64,000 nucleotides of DNA from Litchfieldia stipae (GCF_014837155.1 NZ_JACYHA010000006.1:1-64000), one strand, 5' to 3'; shown: positions 50,003 through 60,624, counted from the stretch's first letter. The notes: a model not told the origin generated them from the sequence alone. Numbers and translations: made by a program.

Positions 50003-52191
50003 GCTTCTTTCACCTTCTGTCCGTTCGAATCTGGATATTCAATTCTAGAATGGAAGAAGCCATGCAACGTCTCGCATAGAGATTTCGCCACAATATCAAG
50101 CTCTTTTAAGGTGATATCACATTCATTAAATTGGCCATCCTGAAGTCGATCTGAAATGATACTCGATACTAATGATTTAATTTTTTCAGGTGTCGGATTT
50201 GGTAATGATCTTACCGCTGCCTCCACACTATCAGCGATTCCAATAATCGCTGATTCTTTTGTTTGAGCTTTAGGGCCAGGATATCGATATTCTGACTCAC
50301 TTATTTCTTTTTCACTATTTTCTTTCGCTTTGAAATAGAAATACTTTAATAATGTTGTTCCATGATGCTGTTCTGCAATATCTATAAATTCCTTTGGCAT
50401 TTTATGCTTTCGTAAATATTCTGCCCCATCAGTTGCATGTGAAATAATAATATTCTTACTTAACTGTGGTGCAATCTTATCATGAGGATTTTCAATATTC
50501 ATTTGGTTCTCAATAAAAAACTGTGGACGCTTAGTTTTACCAATATCATGATAATAGGATGCAACTCGAGCTAATAAACCATTCGCCCCAATTGCTTCAC
50601 AAGCTGAATCAGCAAGATTTGCTACCATTACACTATGATGATACGTACCAGGTGTTTCAGTCAAAATCTTGCGCAGAAGCGGGTGGTTCGGATTTGAAAG
50701 CTCGATTAGTCTCATAGTTGATAGGATGCCAAACCCAGCTTCAAAAAATGGTAATAATCCAATTGTTAAAACAGCTGCTATAATTCCTGCAACTACAGCC
50801 ATAATAAGATAAAAACCAATCTCTAATTCAGTATAATTTCCATTTTTTAATAATAAAATGGAAGCAATGACAATAATATTAACAAAGGATATAAATAGGC
50901 CTGCTTGAAGGATTTTTCCTCTTCGATTGTATTTACTTAAAAATAATACACCTGCAAGACTTGAGACTAAATAGTACATTCCCACTGAAAAATTAAATGT
51001 ACCTGTAATTCCTTCGTTAAAAATAATACTTCCACAAATCGCAAAGGTGATACTAGAAACAATTGCGACACGTTCATTGATTAAAAGTCTAACTAGTAAA
51101 GGTCCCATTGCCACTGGGACAATGTAGCCTATCTCAGAGTAATCAATTTGTTGGAATAAGCTAATTGTCTTCATCAACACAAGAGATACTGAAAAGATTA
51201 TTCCAAAGATGAGTATATACGAATTTCGATTACGCTTTTGGGGTACTTCATCATGGAAGTAAAAGACAAAAGCAGTAATAAGCAGAAGAATTAATAACAC
51301 TAAACCAATAAATGGTTGGAACGCATTACCACTATTTAAAAATCCTAATAAGTCCAACTGACGGTATATTTCCTTAGTGATTAAATCTCCTTCTTCAACA
51401 ATGATTTGACCTTGAAGGATTCTGACTGGTTCCACGGCATCTCTTGCTTGTCGTTTCTTTTCCTCTGTGGCTTCAGTATCAAAAAAGACATTTTGTATCA
51501 CTGCATATTTTGCTAATTCCGTAATTCCTTTTTTTACTTCTACATCAACATTCGCATACATTAGTTCTTTATCAACATTGTTTTTTGCATTTTCAATTTC
51601 ATTTGCAGGGATTCTAGTGTTCATAATATTATTTACAGCAGTAACTGTCGAATCCTTTGCTCGTGAAAGTTGCTCTGGCGAGGCCTCTAATAGCACAGTA
51701 AATACAGAGGTTGATAGAGCTCCTATGATATCAGTTGGAAGTTTTGTGTTTAATAATTCAAGTTTCTTTTCTAATGATACTCTTTTGGGCTCTTCACCAC
51801 GTTCTTCTTCTGAAGTTTCTTCCCAAATCTGAAGCTTCTTCGTATAATCTTCACTAGACTCTTCATTCACTTCTGAAACTGATTCAAAAATCGACGTGAC
51901 TAGATCGACACGGTTAGCAGCATAATCAGTATTTAGAGTGTACACATCCTCAACTTGATCTTCTGCTTCTTTTTGTTTCTTTTCTGTACTAGCTCTATCT
52001 TCAATTGTATATGGTGAGCGTATCGTCTGTTCTGAGATTTTAAATAGCTCGAGATTTAATTTTTCTGGTTTTACACTGCTAAACATCGAACTAAACATGA
52101 TTGCACCAATAAGAATATATACAATTAAAGGAAGAAACTTAAACCCTTTAGCATTTGATAAGAAAGTAGTAAACGATTTTTTAAACGACAT
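49999..52191 (-). CDS. pgpH: Cyclic di-AMP phosphodiesterase PgpH (7TMR-HD)
   Basis: Membrane receptor that degrades c-di-AMP. About 730 residues: an N-terminal helix, an extracytoplasmic 7TMR-HDED sensor (about 40-285), seven transmembrane helices (about 290-490) and a cytosolic HD domain with [10 protein letters not shown] and the HD pair in YYHDIGK near 545. Start ATG at 52191 after AAGGAAGGTGA. It follows phoH, as in B. subtilis (yqfF). Confidence 0.95.
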   Translation of the reverse strand: MSFKKSFTTFLSNAKGFKFLPLIVYILIGAIMFSSMFSSVKPEKLNLELFKISEQTIRSPYTIEDRASTEKKQKEAEDQVEDVYTLNTDYAANRVDLVTSIFESVSEVNEESSEDYTKKLQIWEETSEEERGEEPKRVSLEKKLELLNTKLPTDIIGALSTSVFTVLLEASPEQLSRAKDSTVTAVNNIMNTRIPANEIENAKNNVDKELMYANVDVEVKKGITELAKYAVIQNVFFDTEATEEKKRQARDAVEPVRILQGQIIVEEGDLITKEIYRQLDLLGFLNSGNAFQPFIGLVLLILLLITAFVFYFHDEVPQKRNRNSYILIFGIIFSVSLVLMKTISLFQQIDYSEIGYIVPVAMGPLLVRLLINERVAIVSSITFAICGSIIFNEGITGTFNFSVGMYYLVSSLAGVLFLSKYNRRGKILQAGLFISFVNIIVIASILLLKNGNYTELEIGFYLIMAVVAGIIAAVLTIGLLPFFEAGFGILSTMRLIELSNPNHPLLRKILTETPGTYHHSVMVANLADSACEAIGANGLLARVASYYHDIGKTKRPQFFIENQMNIENPHDKIAPQLSKNIIISHATDGAEYLRKHKMPKEFIDIAEQHHGTTLLKYFYFKAKENSEKEISESEYRYPGPKAQTKESAIIGIADSVEAAVRSLPNPTPEKIKSLVSSIISDRLQDGQFNECDITLKELDIVAKSLCETLHGFFHSRIEYPDSNGQKVKEA

Positions 52192-52304
52192 GACTTCACC
52201 TTCCTTTACATAAAGCAACTAAACCTGCCTATAACTTCATTATAGGCTATCTTTACCAAAAAGTTATCGTTTTCTTGTAAAGTTTTTATATATCATAAAC
52301 CAAA

Positions 52305-52326
52305 AAGACCCATACGTGTGGGTCTT
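52305..52326 (-). terminator. Terminator between phoH and pgpH
   Basis: Stem AAGACCCA (305-312) with TGGGTCTT (319-326), then TTTTTGG on the minus strand. It overlaps the phoH stop codon. Confidence 0.85.
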
Positions 52327-53290
52327 ATTGATTGGTTCCCTTTTCATATGCTTGTATGATACTTGCTACTAACGGATGTCGTACTACATCAGATTGATCT
52401 AAGAAATTAAATGATATTCCTTTGATGTTTTTTAAGATTTCAGTAGCAGCACTTAGTCCAGATTTAATTCCTTTTGGTAAATCAACCTGAGAAATATCAC
52501 CTGTTATCACCATTTTTGAGCCGAATCCTAATCGGGTTAAGAACATCTTCATTTGAGCAGGAGTTGTGTTTTGGGCTTCATCCAAAATGACAAAAGCATC
52601 ATCCAATGTCCGTCCTCTCATATAAGCAAGAGGAGCAATTTCAATCGTGCCACGTTCGATCATTCTTTCAGTGTGCTCCGTCCCTAATACATCATGTAGT
52701 GCATCATATAAAGGGCGAAGATATGGGTCAACTTTCTCTTTTAAATCTCCAGGTAAAAAACCTAAGCTTTCACCAGCTTCTACTGCCGGTCTAGTAAGAA
52801 TAATTTTCTTAACTTGGCCATTTTTCAGTGCTGTTACAGCCATGACAACGGCTATATATGTTTTTCCAGTTCCTGCAGGTCCAATCCCAAACACTAAATC
52901 CTTCGATTTAATTGAGCTCACATATTGACGCTGTCCTAATGTTTTTGCTCTAATTGATTTCCCTTTTGCAGTTTTTGCAATTTCTTCATCGTAAAGGTGC
53001 TCAAACGAATCCAACTTGCCAACTTTCGCCATTTCAATCGCGTAAATAACATCTCGCTCACTTATTGCTACGCCTTTACGAATAACGATCAGGAGGTAAT
53101 TAAGAACATCCTCAACGACCTTAACATCCTGTTGATCGCCTGAGACATTTAAATTTTCGCCTCTTGTGACAATCGAAACTTTTAATTCTTCTTCAATTCT
53201 TTTTAAGTGTACATCATTATTACCAAAGAGAGCGATTGCCTCATTTGGGTTATCAATTTGTTGCTTCATCATAATTAACTCTTCTGACAT
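52325..53290 (-). CDS. phoH: PhoH-like ATPase
   Basis: RNA-linked P-loop ATPase, 321 residues. N-terminal KH-like part (about 10-85), Walker A GPAGTGKTY (near 137-145) and Walker B FVILDEAQNT (near 233). Ribosome binding site AAGGAG lies in the end of yqfD, four bases away, so phoH is cotranscribed with yqfC-yqfD but may also have its own promoter. Despite its name there is no sign of a Pho box here. Confidence 0.94.
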   Translation of the reverse strand: MSEELIMMKQQIDNPNEAIALFGNNDVHLKRIEEELKVSIVTRGENLNVSGDQQDVKVVEDVLNYLLIVIRKGVAISERDVIYAIEMAKVGKLDSFEHLYDEEIAKTAKGKSIRAKTLGQRQYVSSIKSKDLVFGIGPAGTGKTYIAVVMAVTALKNGQVKKIILTRPAVEAGESLGFLPGDLKEKVDPYLRPLYDALHDVLGTEHTERMIERGTIEIAPLAYMRGRTLDDAFVILDEAQNTTPAQMKMFLTRLGFGSKMVITGDISQVDLPKGIKSGLSAATEILKNIKGISFNFLDQSDVVRHPLVASIIQAYEKGTNQ

Positions 53291-53293
53291 CCT

Positions 53294-54484
53294 TTAGTCT
53301 CCTTGAACTAATGGTATCGTTGTTACGATATTTTCGATAACATTATAATATATTTCCATTTTTACTTTACCATTGTTAGTAGTTTGGCGCAAAACTTTTT
53401 CACCAATTATTTCCGCATCATCGTCCAAACCTTTTTCTAATTTTGTTTTCCCATATTCTTTTCCAGCTGCTATTGCTTCTTTCTCAGTATATTCTCGAAT
53501 CTTTTCTTCTTTTTCACGTATTGTTACATGCTTATACCCTATTGGTAAACTCCATTTCATAAACTTAATTGAATGATCATTTGTTTCTGTTACAAAATCT
53601 TTATACTCATGTTTTCCAAATCCCCAAATTGGTATAGATAAAGAACCTATTTGAAGGTAGTGTTTGGTTTTATTATTGCCGGTAAACACATTTAATTTCG
53701 TTGAAAGTTCTACCACTACATCAGACTTGTACCAAGTTTCACCAAAAATTTTGGCTCTAGCCGGAACATACTGTGGCTTTTCTCCATCTGTTCCAATCTC
53801 CCCAGATACAAGAATCTGTCCTTTATTAACGTAATCATTTACTTTAACAAGTGGTGTTCCTTGTTCAACAAAGATATCTGTAATAACAGCTTTTTTTGTT
53901 GAAACAATGTGACGTGGACTAAATGACTCAGGAGCTTCAGGTTGATTTTTCTCGACCACTTGAAAATGATAGGTCGTCCCTCTTAACTCCACACCCACCC
54001 ACGTAATTTGATCAATATTATCTGTTAAATGACGTTGAATATCCTCAACATTTTCTAATGTGAACTGCATTTTCCCTTTTTCAATCCCCATCTTCTCCAA
54101 TTCCTTCTTAACCAAATGCTCTGTATCAGGCTTGGCCCCTTTTATCTCAATCCCCCAAACCATGTTTGAGAGAATGATGATAAGAGCAAAAAAGAGCACA
54201 GCTCCTATCGCAAATCCACTGTTTAAGATGGATTTTCTCATTAAAAAAGGTAACCCTTTTTTATCTAGGAAGCTGAGTTTACATTCACTTCTTCTTATGA
54301 TTGGTCTGACTTTGCGAATATCCTTTAAATGAATGTAAAAAGTAAGTGATTCTGTTCCAAGTTTCCTTACATTCCAAATATCAATCTTCTCACGAACACA
54401 TTCGTTGAGAAAGCGTTCAAGTCCTCTTCCTGTTACCTTCACTTGAACACTACCTGAAAAAAAGTTAATCCATTCGTTTTTCAT
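53294..54484 (-). CDS. yqfD: Sporulation protein YqfD
   Basis: Membrane protein of the mother-cell sporulation programme. 396 residues, close to B. subtilis (398). A cytosolic start, one transmembrane helix near 88-112 and a large extracytoplasmic part, which resembles SpoIVFA/FtsQ-like beta domains. GTAGGAGG precedes the ATG. It follows yqfC by 17 bases; both belong to the SigE regulon in B. subtilis. Confidence 0.93.
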   Translation of the reverse strand: MKNEWINFFSGSVQVKVTGRGLERFLNECVREKIDIWNVRKLGTESLTFYIHLKDIRKVRPIIRRSECKLSFLDKKGLPFLMRKSILNSGFAIGAVLFFALIIILSNMVWGIEIKGAKPDTEHLVKKELEKMGIEKGKMQFTLENVEDIQRHLTDNIDQITWVGVELRGTTYHFQVVEKNQPEAPESFSPRHIVSTKKAVITDIFVEQGTPLVKVNDYVNKGQILVSGEIGTDGEKPQYVPARAKIFGETWYKSDVVVELSTKLNVFTGNNKTKHYLQIGSLSIPIWGFGKHEYKDFVTETNDHSIKFMKWSLPIGYKHVTIREKEEKIREYTEKEAIAAGKEYGKTKLEKGLDDDAEIIGEKVLRQTTNNGKVKMEIYYNVIENIVTTIPLVQGD

Positions 54485-54501
54485 GTAAATCCTCCTACAA
54501 G

Positions 54502-54786
54502 CTAATTATCGATATATATAACGTTATTTATCTTTCCTTCTAGCATGATTTCTTCAGGCAGGATAGTCTTAATGACAAATGCTTCTCCTTTAATCAGAAG
54601 TTGTCCTTGTTTTAATAACAGACGCACTTCTTTATCTGTGAAGGTCAGTAGTCCTCTGTGGTTTTCAATGTATATATGCAATTGACCTATCATTGTAATC
54701 CTTGGTAGATCCATCATCACATCAGCGGGTAGTTCCATCTTGGACGTGATCCAACTTTTCATTTGATGTCTCCATTTTTTTGCCAT
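54502..54786 (-). CDS. yqfC: Sporulation protein YqfC
   Basis: 94 residues, the YabP/YqfC family, whose members include a spore-coat-assembly protein. The sequence KMELPADVMMDLPRITMIG and ENHRGLLTFTDKEVRLLL fit the family. The ribosome binding site AAAGGGGG forms the 3' arm of a strong hairpin directly upstream. Confidence 0.93.
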   Translation of the reverse strand: MAKKWRHQMKSWITSKMELPADVMMDLPRITMIGQLHIYIENHRGLLTFTDKEVRLLLKQGQLLIKGEAFVIKTILPEEIMLEGKINNVIYIDN

Positions 54787-54833
54787 AAAAAAGAACCCCC
54801 TTTCAACTCATATTTATGAGAAAAAGGAGGTTC
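54787..54833 (-). terminator. Hairpin with T-run that also holds the yqfC ribosome binding site
   Basis: On the minus strand GAACCTCCTTT (833-823) pairs with AAAGGGGGTTC (803-793, one G-U), with an inner CTCAT/ATGAG hairpin, then TTTTTT and at once the yqfC ATG. It should end the nfeD-floA operon, and folds away the yqfC ribosome binding site in any read-through RNA. Confidence 0.88.
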
Positions 54834-54886
54834 ATAGAACAATGTTTATATATTTGCCTTAGTTTTTATCAAGGACCTATAGTTAG

Positions 54887-55408
54887 CTATCGTCTATTTA
54901 ATTGACGACTACTTGAAAGTGATCTTTTAGCCCTTGGTGGACCTAAAATTTCAGCCCAAACAACACCCTGTAAGGCTTGTTTCTTCGATAAAGACAATCG
55001 GCTTGTTTGGGTACTCTTTCGTTGTACTTGAGTTGATGCCTTTGGTTTCAAACGATCTGATACGGCCTCATGTCTGCTAGTTTCTTTTAGACGTTCATAT
55101 CGGTCCATCATTTCTTGACTTTCTACTCGATGTTCAACAATTGGTGCTGGTTGTTCTTTCGGAGTAGGCTTTGGCTGTTGTGCCTCTTGTTCTTCTTTGA
55201 AGGCTTCTTCAATTTGTTGAAAGATATCCTTCAACTGAGTTCTTCCTTCACCTTGATTTGATTCAGGTCCAGTACGTCTACTTTCTTTATTTGGAGCCTG
55301 TTCAGTATCAGGCTTGCGTCTAAGGAAGTTAAAAATAGCTCCAAGAATCAGGACAACAAAAAAGAGATTACCCATTATAAATTCAATTAAATCTCCAATA
55401 ATATCCAC
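54887..55408 (-). CDS. Membrane-anchored protein of the floA operon (YqfB position)
   Basis: 173 residues. An N-terminal hydrophobic helix (about 8-28), a long hydrophilic Gln/Glu/Lys/Pro-rich middle and a C-terminal motif ALQGVVWAEILGPPRAKR that I recall from proteins coded beside floA in bacilli. The start GTG at 55408 is 12 bases after GGAGG. Third gene of nfeD-floA-this; probably a partner of the flotillin assembly, by context. Confidence 0.78.
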   Translation of the reverse strand: MDIIGDLIEFIMGNLFFVVLILGAIFNFLRRKPDTEQAPNKESRRTGPESNQGEGRTQLKDIFQQIEEAFKEEQEAQQPKPTPKEQPAPIVEHRVESQEMMDRYERLKETSRHEAVSDRLKPKASTQVQRKSTQTSRLSLSKKQALQGVVWAEILGPPRAKRSLSSSRQLNRR

Positions 55409-55476
55409 GAGAACGATAAACCTCCTTTCAAGGTCGAGGTTTAAATGATGAGGGGAATCACACCCCCCATCTATTA

Positions 55477-56466
55477 TTATTCTTTATCTTCTTTATCGTC
55501 AGAAATGTTACTAATAGAATCCCTCATATCTGTGTCAGCTTCGATATTCTTTAGATTCAAGTAATCCATGACACCAATATTACCAGATTTAAGGGCTTGA
55601 GCCATCGCTAATGGTACTTCAGCTTCTGCTTCAACAACCTTCGCTCTCATTTCTTCTACACGAGCGCGCATTTCTTGTTCTTGTGCAACAGCCATAGCAC
55701 GACGCTCTTCCGCCTTAGCTTGTGCGATCTTCTTATCAGCTTCAGCTTGGTCTGTTTGAAGCACAGCACCAATATTTTTACCGATGTCAATATCCGCAAT
55801 ATCAATTGAGAGAATTTCAAATGCAGTACCTGCATCTAATCCCTTTGCTAATACAGTTTGAGAAATCATATCTGGATTTTCTAATACCTTCTTATGGTCA
55901 ATCTGTGAACCAATCGTACTTACAATCCCTTCACCAACACGTGCGATAACTGTTTCTTCCCCAGCACCCCCGACAAGTCGGTCAATGTTTGCTCGAACAG
56001 TGATACGTGCTTTTGCTTTTACTTCAATCCCGTCCATCGCAACACCGGCAATAAATGGTGTTTCAATAACCTTTGGATTTACACTCATTTGAACCGCTTC
56101 AAGAACATCACGACCAGCAAGATCGATAGCTGCCGCTCTTTCAAAAGTTAATTCAATGTTTGCACGTTGTGCAGCAATTAATGCGTTAACTACTCTATCT
56201 ACATTACCACCTGCAAGATAATGGCTCTCCAGTTGGTTTGTGTTAACATTTAAACCTGCTTTTACTGCCTTAATTAATGGATTAACAACACGACTTGGGA
56301 TTACACGACGTAACCTCATCCCAATTAATGTGAAGATACTAACTCTTACACCTGCTGCTAATGCTGAAATCCACAGCATGACCGGAACAAATGTAAAGAA
56401 GACAGCAATGACAATGATTGCCAAACCTACTAGTAATAATGTAATAATCGCTTCTGGTCCTATCAT
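55477..56466 (-). CDS. floA: Flotillin-like protein FloA
   Basis: Bacterial flotillin that organises membrane microdomains. 329 residues. An N-terminal hairpin membrane segment (about 3-40), an SPFH-like domain ([20 protein letters not shown]) and an Ala/Glu coiled-coil ([20 protein letters not shown]). AAGGAGG precedes the ATG. It sits between nfeD and a YqfB-position gene, as in the SigW operon of B. subtilis. Confidence 0.96.
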   Translation of the reverse strand: MIGPEAIITLLLVGLAIIVIAVFFTFVPVMLWISALAAGVRVSIFTLIGMRLRRVIPSRVVNPLIKAVKAGLNVNTNQLESHYLAGGNVDRVVNALIAAQRANIELTFERAAAIDLAGRDVLEAVQMSVNPKVIETPFIAGVAMDGIEVKAKARITVRANIDRLVGGAGEETVIARVGEGIVSTIGSQIDHKKVLENPDMISQTVLAKGLDAGTAFEILSIDIADIDIGKNIGAVLQTDQAEADKKIAQAKAEERRAMAVAQEQEMRARVEEMRAKVVEAEAEVPLAMAQALKSGNIGVMDYLNLKNIEADTDMRDSISNISDDKEDKE

Positions 56467-56490
56467 TTTTCTTTTTCCTCCTTAAAACTA

Positions 56491-57852
56491 TTATGATTCT
56501 ACTGCTTCTCTAACTACAATACGTGTACCTTCTGTTTTTACAACAACAATTTTCTTGTTCTTTTCAATATACCCACCTTCTGTGACTACATCAATTCGTT
56601 CATTGTTGATTAAAGCAGTTCCCGAAGGTCTTAGTGTTGTAAGTGCAAAGCCTTCTGCCCCTAGTAACTCGACACGACTAACATTAGAGATATATCCACT
56701 TTCAGTGTTTGTTGAATCACTTAGAACAATTTTTCGTAGTATTCTCATTCGTTTTCCAAACACTTTAAATAGAATGATGGAAACAACCATTGTGATTCCA
56801 AGAGCTATTAATAACGAAATAGCCATATGACCAATATCGTCTGTTGCAAAAAACATACTTGCAATAATCGCACCAAGACCTATAAATCCAAGTATTCCGC
56901 CTGGTACGACAAACTCTAATAGGATGAGCACAATCCCAGCAACAAACAAAATTAGTGATTCCATCCCGGCAAGACCTGCTACCATATGACCAAAGAAGAA
57001 TAATACAAGTGCTGATGCTCCCATAATCCCTGGAATACCAAAGCCAGGTGAATAGAGCTCTAACACAAGTCCAAGACTTCCAATTGATAATAAAATCGGC
57101 ACTACGACAGGATGAGTAATAAATCTAGCAAGCTTTTCAGCAAAGCTAACTTCCATTACTTCAACGGCTGCATTCTCAAAGCCTAGTTGAGATATTAATT
57201 GCGCGCGGCTATCAGCAATACCTTCTGCATATCCAACACTAAGTGCTTGATCAGCTGTTAAGGTTAACAGCTTACCCTTTGGTGCATCCACATCAGGAAG
57301 GTCAATTTCTTTATCTGCCATCGCTAACGCATATTCTACATTTCTATTATTATGCTCAGCTGCTGTTCTCATTGCAGCTAACCATGCAGAGGTTGACTTA
57401 TCATCTGCAGCATTTCCATCTCCAGTAATAACCGTTGCTGCACCCATTCGTCCATTACTTGTCATATAAATCTCATCTGCATTAAGAGCAATATATGCCC
57501 CTGCTGAAAGAGCATCTGTATGGATAAATGCAACGATCGGTGTTTCAGAATCACGTATTCGTTTCCCAATATCAGTTGCTGCATCAACAGCTCCACCTGG
57601 TGTATGGATTTCTAAAATGATCAGGCTGGCATTGTTATCCTCTGCTTCAGTTATTGAACGATCTAAGAAAGCATACAATCCTTTTTCTACCGCATTTTCT
57701 ACTGGAATTACGTAGACGAGTTCACCATTAGAATTCGTCTGTGCTTTTTGTGGTACGAATGCTAGTATTAATGCAGAAAAAATTAAAAAGAGATAAAAAG
57801 ACAGAATTCCTCGTCTATATTTTTGTCTAAATTTCATTTTGTTTGCCATCAT
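56491..57852 (-). CDS. NfeD family membrane serine protease homologue (YqeZ type)
   Basis: 453 residues. A signal or membrane segment (about 14-36), a ClpP-class protease domain with HTPGGAVDAA and the nucleophile Ser in LSAGAYIAL near 116, about four transmembrane helices (about 245-375), and a C-terminal NfeD OB-fold domain (LLGAEGFALTTLRPSGTALI). Start ATG at 57852 after GGGGGG; upstream codons in frame belong to the leader. A SigW-type promoter lies upstream. Works with FloA in response to envelope stress by inference from B. subtilis. Confidence 0.92.
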   Translation of the reverse strand: MMANKMKFRQKYRRGILSFYLFLIFSALILAFVPQKAQTNSNGELVYVIPVENAVEKGLYAFLDRSITEAEDNNASLIILEIHTPGGAVDAATDIGKRIRDSETPIVAFIHTDALSAGAYIALNADEIYMTSNGRMGAATVITGDGNAADDKSTSAWLAAMRTAAEHNNRNVEYALAMADKEIDLPDVDAPKGKLLTLTADQALSVGYAEGIADSRAQLISQLGFENAAVEVMEVSFAEKLARFITHPVVVPILLSIGSLGLVLELYSPGFGIPGIMGASALVLFFFGHMVAGLAGMESLILFVAGIVLILLEFVVPGGILGFIGLGAIIASMFFATDDIGHMAISLLIALGITMVVSIILFKVFGKRMRILRKIVLSDSTNTESGYISNVSRVELLGAEGFALTTLRPSGTALINNERIDVVTEGGYIEKNKKIVVVKTEGTRIVVREAVES

Positions 57853-57908
57853 TCCTTCCCCCCTTCTACATCTATTTAAGTATATTGTTTTCCGTTTATG
57901 TAAAGTAA

Positions 57909-57934
57909 TACGAATGAGTTTTCGTTTGGTTTCA
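57909..57934 (-). promoter_or_regulatory. SigW promoter of nfeD-floA
   Basis: Minus-strand TGAAAC (57929-57934), a 16-base spacer and CGTA (57909-57912). It matches exactly the B. subtilis SigW consensus, and lies 57 bases before the nfeD start. Confidence 0.9.
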
Positions 57935-58011
57935 TTTTTTTTAAAAAAAATATAAAATAATAGTGTTTTAACTATTCGCATTAATGTATTTTAGATAGTT
58001 AGTATTGTAAT

Positions 58012-58044
58012 AAAAAAACACCTTACAGTGTAAGGTGTTTTTTT
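58012..58044. terminator. Terminator after yqeY
   Basis: Stem ACACCTTAC (58018-58026) with GTAAGGTGT (58030-58038), 3-base loop and T- or A-runs on both sides; its end overlaps the yqeY stop codon. Confidence 0.93.
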
Positions 58045-58486
58045 ATGAAAGCTGCTGAAGTACAATTTTATTAACAAGTGTCCCATCCGCTTTTCCTTTA
58101 ACCTTAGGCATGATGGCTCCCATTACTTTACCCATTTCAGCTTTTGATGAAGCGTTCACTTCTGCAATTGTTTCTTTCACAATTTGCACAATTTCTTCTT
58201 CACTTAACTGTTTAGGCATGTACACTTCTAAAATTTCAATTTCAGACTGAATTTTATTAACAAGGTCTTCTCGACCGGCGCTATTAAATTCTTGGAGGGA
58301 ATCCTTACGTTGTTTTAATTCACGAGTTAGGACAGTTAATTCTTGATCTCCGGATAACTCTTGGCCAATCTTAATCTGTTCATTTTGAATAGATGATTTA
58401 ACCATCCGAATCACAGAAAGTTTGTCTTTTTCTTTATTCTTCATCGCTTGTTTCATATCATGGTTCAAACGCTCAAGAAGACTCAT
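58043..58486 (-). CDS. yqeY: GatB/YqeY domain protein
   Basis: 147 residues, helical, like the tail of the amidotransferase subunit Gat[21 protein letters not shown] and [19 protein letters not shown] are family marks. It follows rpsU by 16 bases in one operon, as in B. subtilis. AGAGGGTG precedes the ATG. Function uncertain; links to tRNA-dependent amidation are by homology. Confidence 0.93.
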   Translation of the reverse strand: MSLLERLNHDMKQAMKNKEKDKLSVIRMVKSSIQNEQIKIGQELSGDQELTVLTRELKQRKDSLQEFNSAGREDLVNKIQSEIEILEVYMPKQLSEEEIVQIVKETIAEVNASSKAEMGKVMGAIMPKVKGKADGTLVNKIVLQQLS

Positions 58487-58502
58487 AAACTACACCCTCT
58501 TA

Positions 58503-58676
58503 TTAGAATTTGCGCTTTCTTGCTGCCTCAGACTTCTTTTTACGCTTTACGCTAGGCTTTTCATAGAATTCGCGCTTTCTTGCTTCTTGTATAGTACCAG
58601 ACTTTGATACCGTACGTTTGAAGCGGCGAAGAGCGTCTTCAAGCGACTCGTTTTTACGAACGACCGTTTTTGACAT
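58503..58676 (-). CDS. rpsU: 30S ribosomal protein S21
   Basis: 57 residues, highly basic, beginning [19 protein letters not shown] and ending [12 protein letters not shown]. Start ATG at 58676 after GGAGGGAGGG. S21 aids mRNA binding and initiation. The 295 bases between this gene and the divergent yqeW are AT-rich and must hold both promoters; I could not place them. Confidence 0.97.
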   Translation of the reverse strand: MSKTVVRKNESLEDALRRFKRTVSKSGTIQEARKREFYEKPSVKRKKKSEAARKRKF

Positions 58677-58971
58677 TCTATTTCCCTCCCTCCAAAACAA
58701 CCACTAAACGTCTTAATAAACATGTTTGATAACCTTAATATTATCTTCATTTATTCTTTTGAAATAAAAATAAACATGTACTTTGCAATTATAATATAAC
58801 AGTAATCTCTGGTCAACCGTATTTATATGAAACAATTCATAAACCTATATATTTTTTTATAAAAATAATGTGTTTAATTGTGCCCTCTGTAAATTTCTTT
58901 GGCATGTATTCTTTGCCTTGTCCATACAATTGTCTTAGGACAAGATTTTTAAAGAGGTGGACGGTGAAATA

Positions 58972-59901
58972 ATGTTAGAGATAATCTCCTTATTTGCAGT
59001 ATATATTGCTATCTTTATTTTTGGCATGACCGTTATGAGGACAGGTTTATATAATTTGTCACAAGAAAAAGTAAAGGTATGGTTGATCTCTTTTACTGAT
59101 AATCCTATAAAAGGACTAATTACAGGAACGATTATAACTGCAATTATTCAAAGTAGTTCAGCTGTCATGGTTTTAGTTGTTGGCTTAATTGCTACAGGGT
59201 ACTTGACCTTCAAACAATCTATCGGGATTATTCTAGGAACAAATATTGGAACAACCTTTACAACTGAATTGATTACAATTGATATTTATGAAGCTATCAT
59301 CCCTTTTCTTATTATAGGTTTCTTATGCTTGTTTATTCGACATCAACAAGTCTTTAGTTTTGGAGCTCTGTTATTTGGCTTAGGATGTTTATTTGTTTCA
59401 ATGAATGGGTTTGAACAGCTAGCGCATCCTTTGTCACTCTTCCCTTCCATTCATTCATTTTTCCAATATACTAATGATCATGGACTAATTGGTATTGGAC
59501 TAGGCACTCTTCTAACAGCAATTATTCAATCAAGTAGCGCAACAACAGGTATCATCATGGGATTTATGAATGAACATTTATTATCTTTACATGCTGGAAT
59601 AGCGATTATTTTAGGTGCGAATATTGGAACATGTATCACTGCTTTTTTAGCGAGTCTTGGTTCAACCCATGAGGCTAAGCTTGCAGCTTACGCTCATATT
59701 TGGATTAATATTATTGGTGTTGCTTTATTTTATCCTTTTATAAAAAGTTTAGGTGCAGTAGCAGTGATGATGACATCTGTACCAGATATTCAATTAGCTC
59801 ATGTAAGTTTAATATTTAATGTCCTGACTTCATTAATTGCATTACCTTTTTCTGGACTATTAGCAACATTTATTATAAGATTCCATCCAAAACGTGTGTA
59901 A
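58972..59901 (+). CDS. Na/Pi cotransporter family protein, short form (YqeW type)
   Basis: About 309 residues, with two inverted repeats carrying AIIQSSSAVMVLVVG and AIIQSSSATTGIIMG, each with GTNIGTT or GANIGTC. Unlike the protein at 22139-23770 it has no PhoU tail. The start ATG at 58972 follows GGTGA; an in-frame GTG at 58957 is less likely. Located next to rpsU as B. subtilis yqeW. Confidence 0.9.
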   Translation: MLEIISLFAVYIAIFIFGMTVMRTGLYNLSQEKVKVWLISFTDNPIKGLITGTIITAIIQSSSAVMVLVVGLIATGYLTFKQSIGIILGTNIGTTFTTELITIDIYEAIIPFLIIGFLCLFIRHQQVFSFGALLFGLGCLFVSMNGFEQLAHPLSLFPSIHSFFQYTNDHGLIGIGLGTLLTAIIQSSSATTGIIMGFMNEHLLSLHAGIAIILGANIGTCITAFLASLGSTHEAKLAAYAHIWINIIGVALFYPFIKSLGAVAVMMTSVPDIQLAHVSLIFNVLTSLIALPFSGLLATFIIRFHPKRV

Positions 59902-59903
59902 AC

Positions 59904-59937
59904 AAAAAAGGAATTCGACATCGCCGAATTCCTTTTT
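59904..59937. terminator. Bidirectional terminator between yqeW and deoC
   Basis: Stem AAAAAGGAATTCG (905-917) with CGAATTCCTTTTT (925-937), with T-runs both ways; ends two convergent genes. Confidence 0.93.
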
Positions 59938-59949
59938 GCTCACTTTGGA

Positions 59950-60624
59950 TTAGTAGTCTGAAGATCCAGTTAGACCATTTACAATAGCTACTCCTGCACT
60001 TGCTCCAATTCTTGTTGCGCCTGCTTCTATCATATCTTCAGCACCTTTTGTATCACGAACACCACCTGATGCTTTTACACCAATATCTGGTCCAACCGTT
60101 TTTCTCATTAGTTGAATATCTTCAATTGTTGCCCCACCAGTTGAAAAACCAGTTGATGTCTTCACATAATCAGTGCCTGCTTTAACTGCAATCTCACATG
60201 CACGTACCTTTTCTTCTTCAGTAAGAAGACTTGTTTCGATAATTACCTTTGTCAACGCTTGTCCTTTAGCAGCTTCAACTACTGCACGAATATCTCTCTC
60301 AACAAGCTCATCATTTTTGTCCTTTAATGCGCCAATATTGATGACCATATCAACCTCTGTTGCACCCTTAGCAATTGCATCTTTTGTTTCAAATGCCTTA
60401 GTTTCTGGTGTATTGGCTCCTAATGGAAAACCAATAACTGTGCAAACCTTTACATCAGTACCATTTAATAACTCCGCAGCAGTAGCTACCCAAGTTGGAT
60501 TGACACATACAGATGCAAATTGATATTCCTTCGCTTCTTTACATAATTCAACAATCTGGTCTTTCGTGGTATCTGCCTTTAAAGCCGTGTGATCAATTGT
60601 TTTTGCGATTTCAGTTGGATTCAT
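59950..60624 (-). CDS. deoC: Deoxyribose-phosphate aldolase
   Basis: Cleaves 2-deoxyribose 5-phosphate to acetaldehyde and glyceraldehyde 3-phosphate. 224 residues. The N-terminal [11 protein letters not shown], the Schiff-base Lys in [15 protein letters not shown] (near 152) and [11 protein letters not shown] (near 181) are intact. AAAGGAG precedes the ATG. In B. subtilis deoC is in a dra-nupC-pdp operon elsewhere, so its place here differs. Confidence 0.96.
   Translation of the reverse strand: MNPTEIAKTIDHTALKADTTKDQIVELCKEAKEYQFASVCVNPTWVATAAELLNGTDVKVCTVIGFPLGANTPETKAFETKDAIAKGATEVDMVINIGALKDKNDELVERDIRAVVEAAKGQALTKVIIETSLLTEEEKVRACEIAVKAGTDYVKTSTGFSTGGATIEDIQLMRKTVGPDIGVKASGGVRDTKGAEDMIEAGATRIGASAGVAIVNGLTGSSDY

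Noticed and set aside
60173-60523. Open frame of 116 codons opposite deoC
   Set aside because: No ribosome binding site; fully inside an intact aldolase gene.
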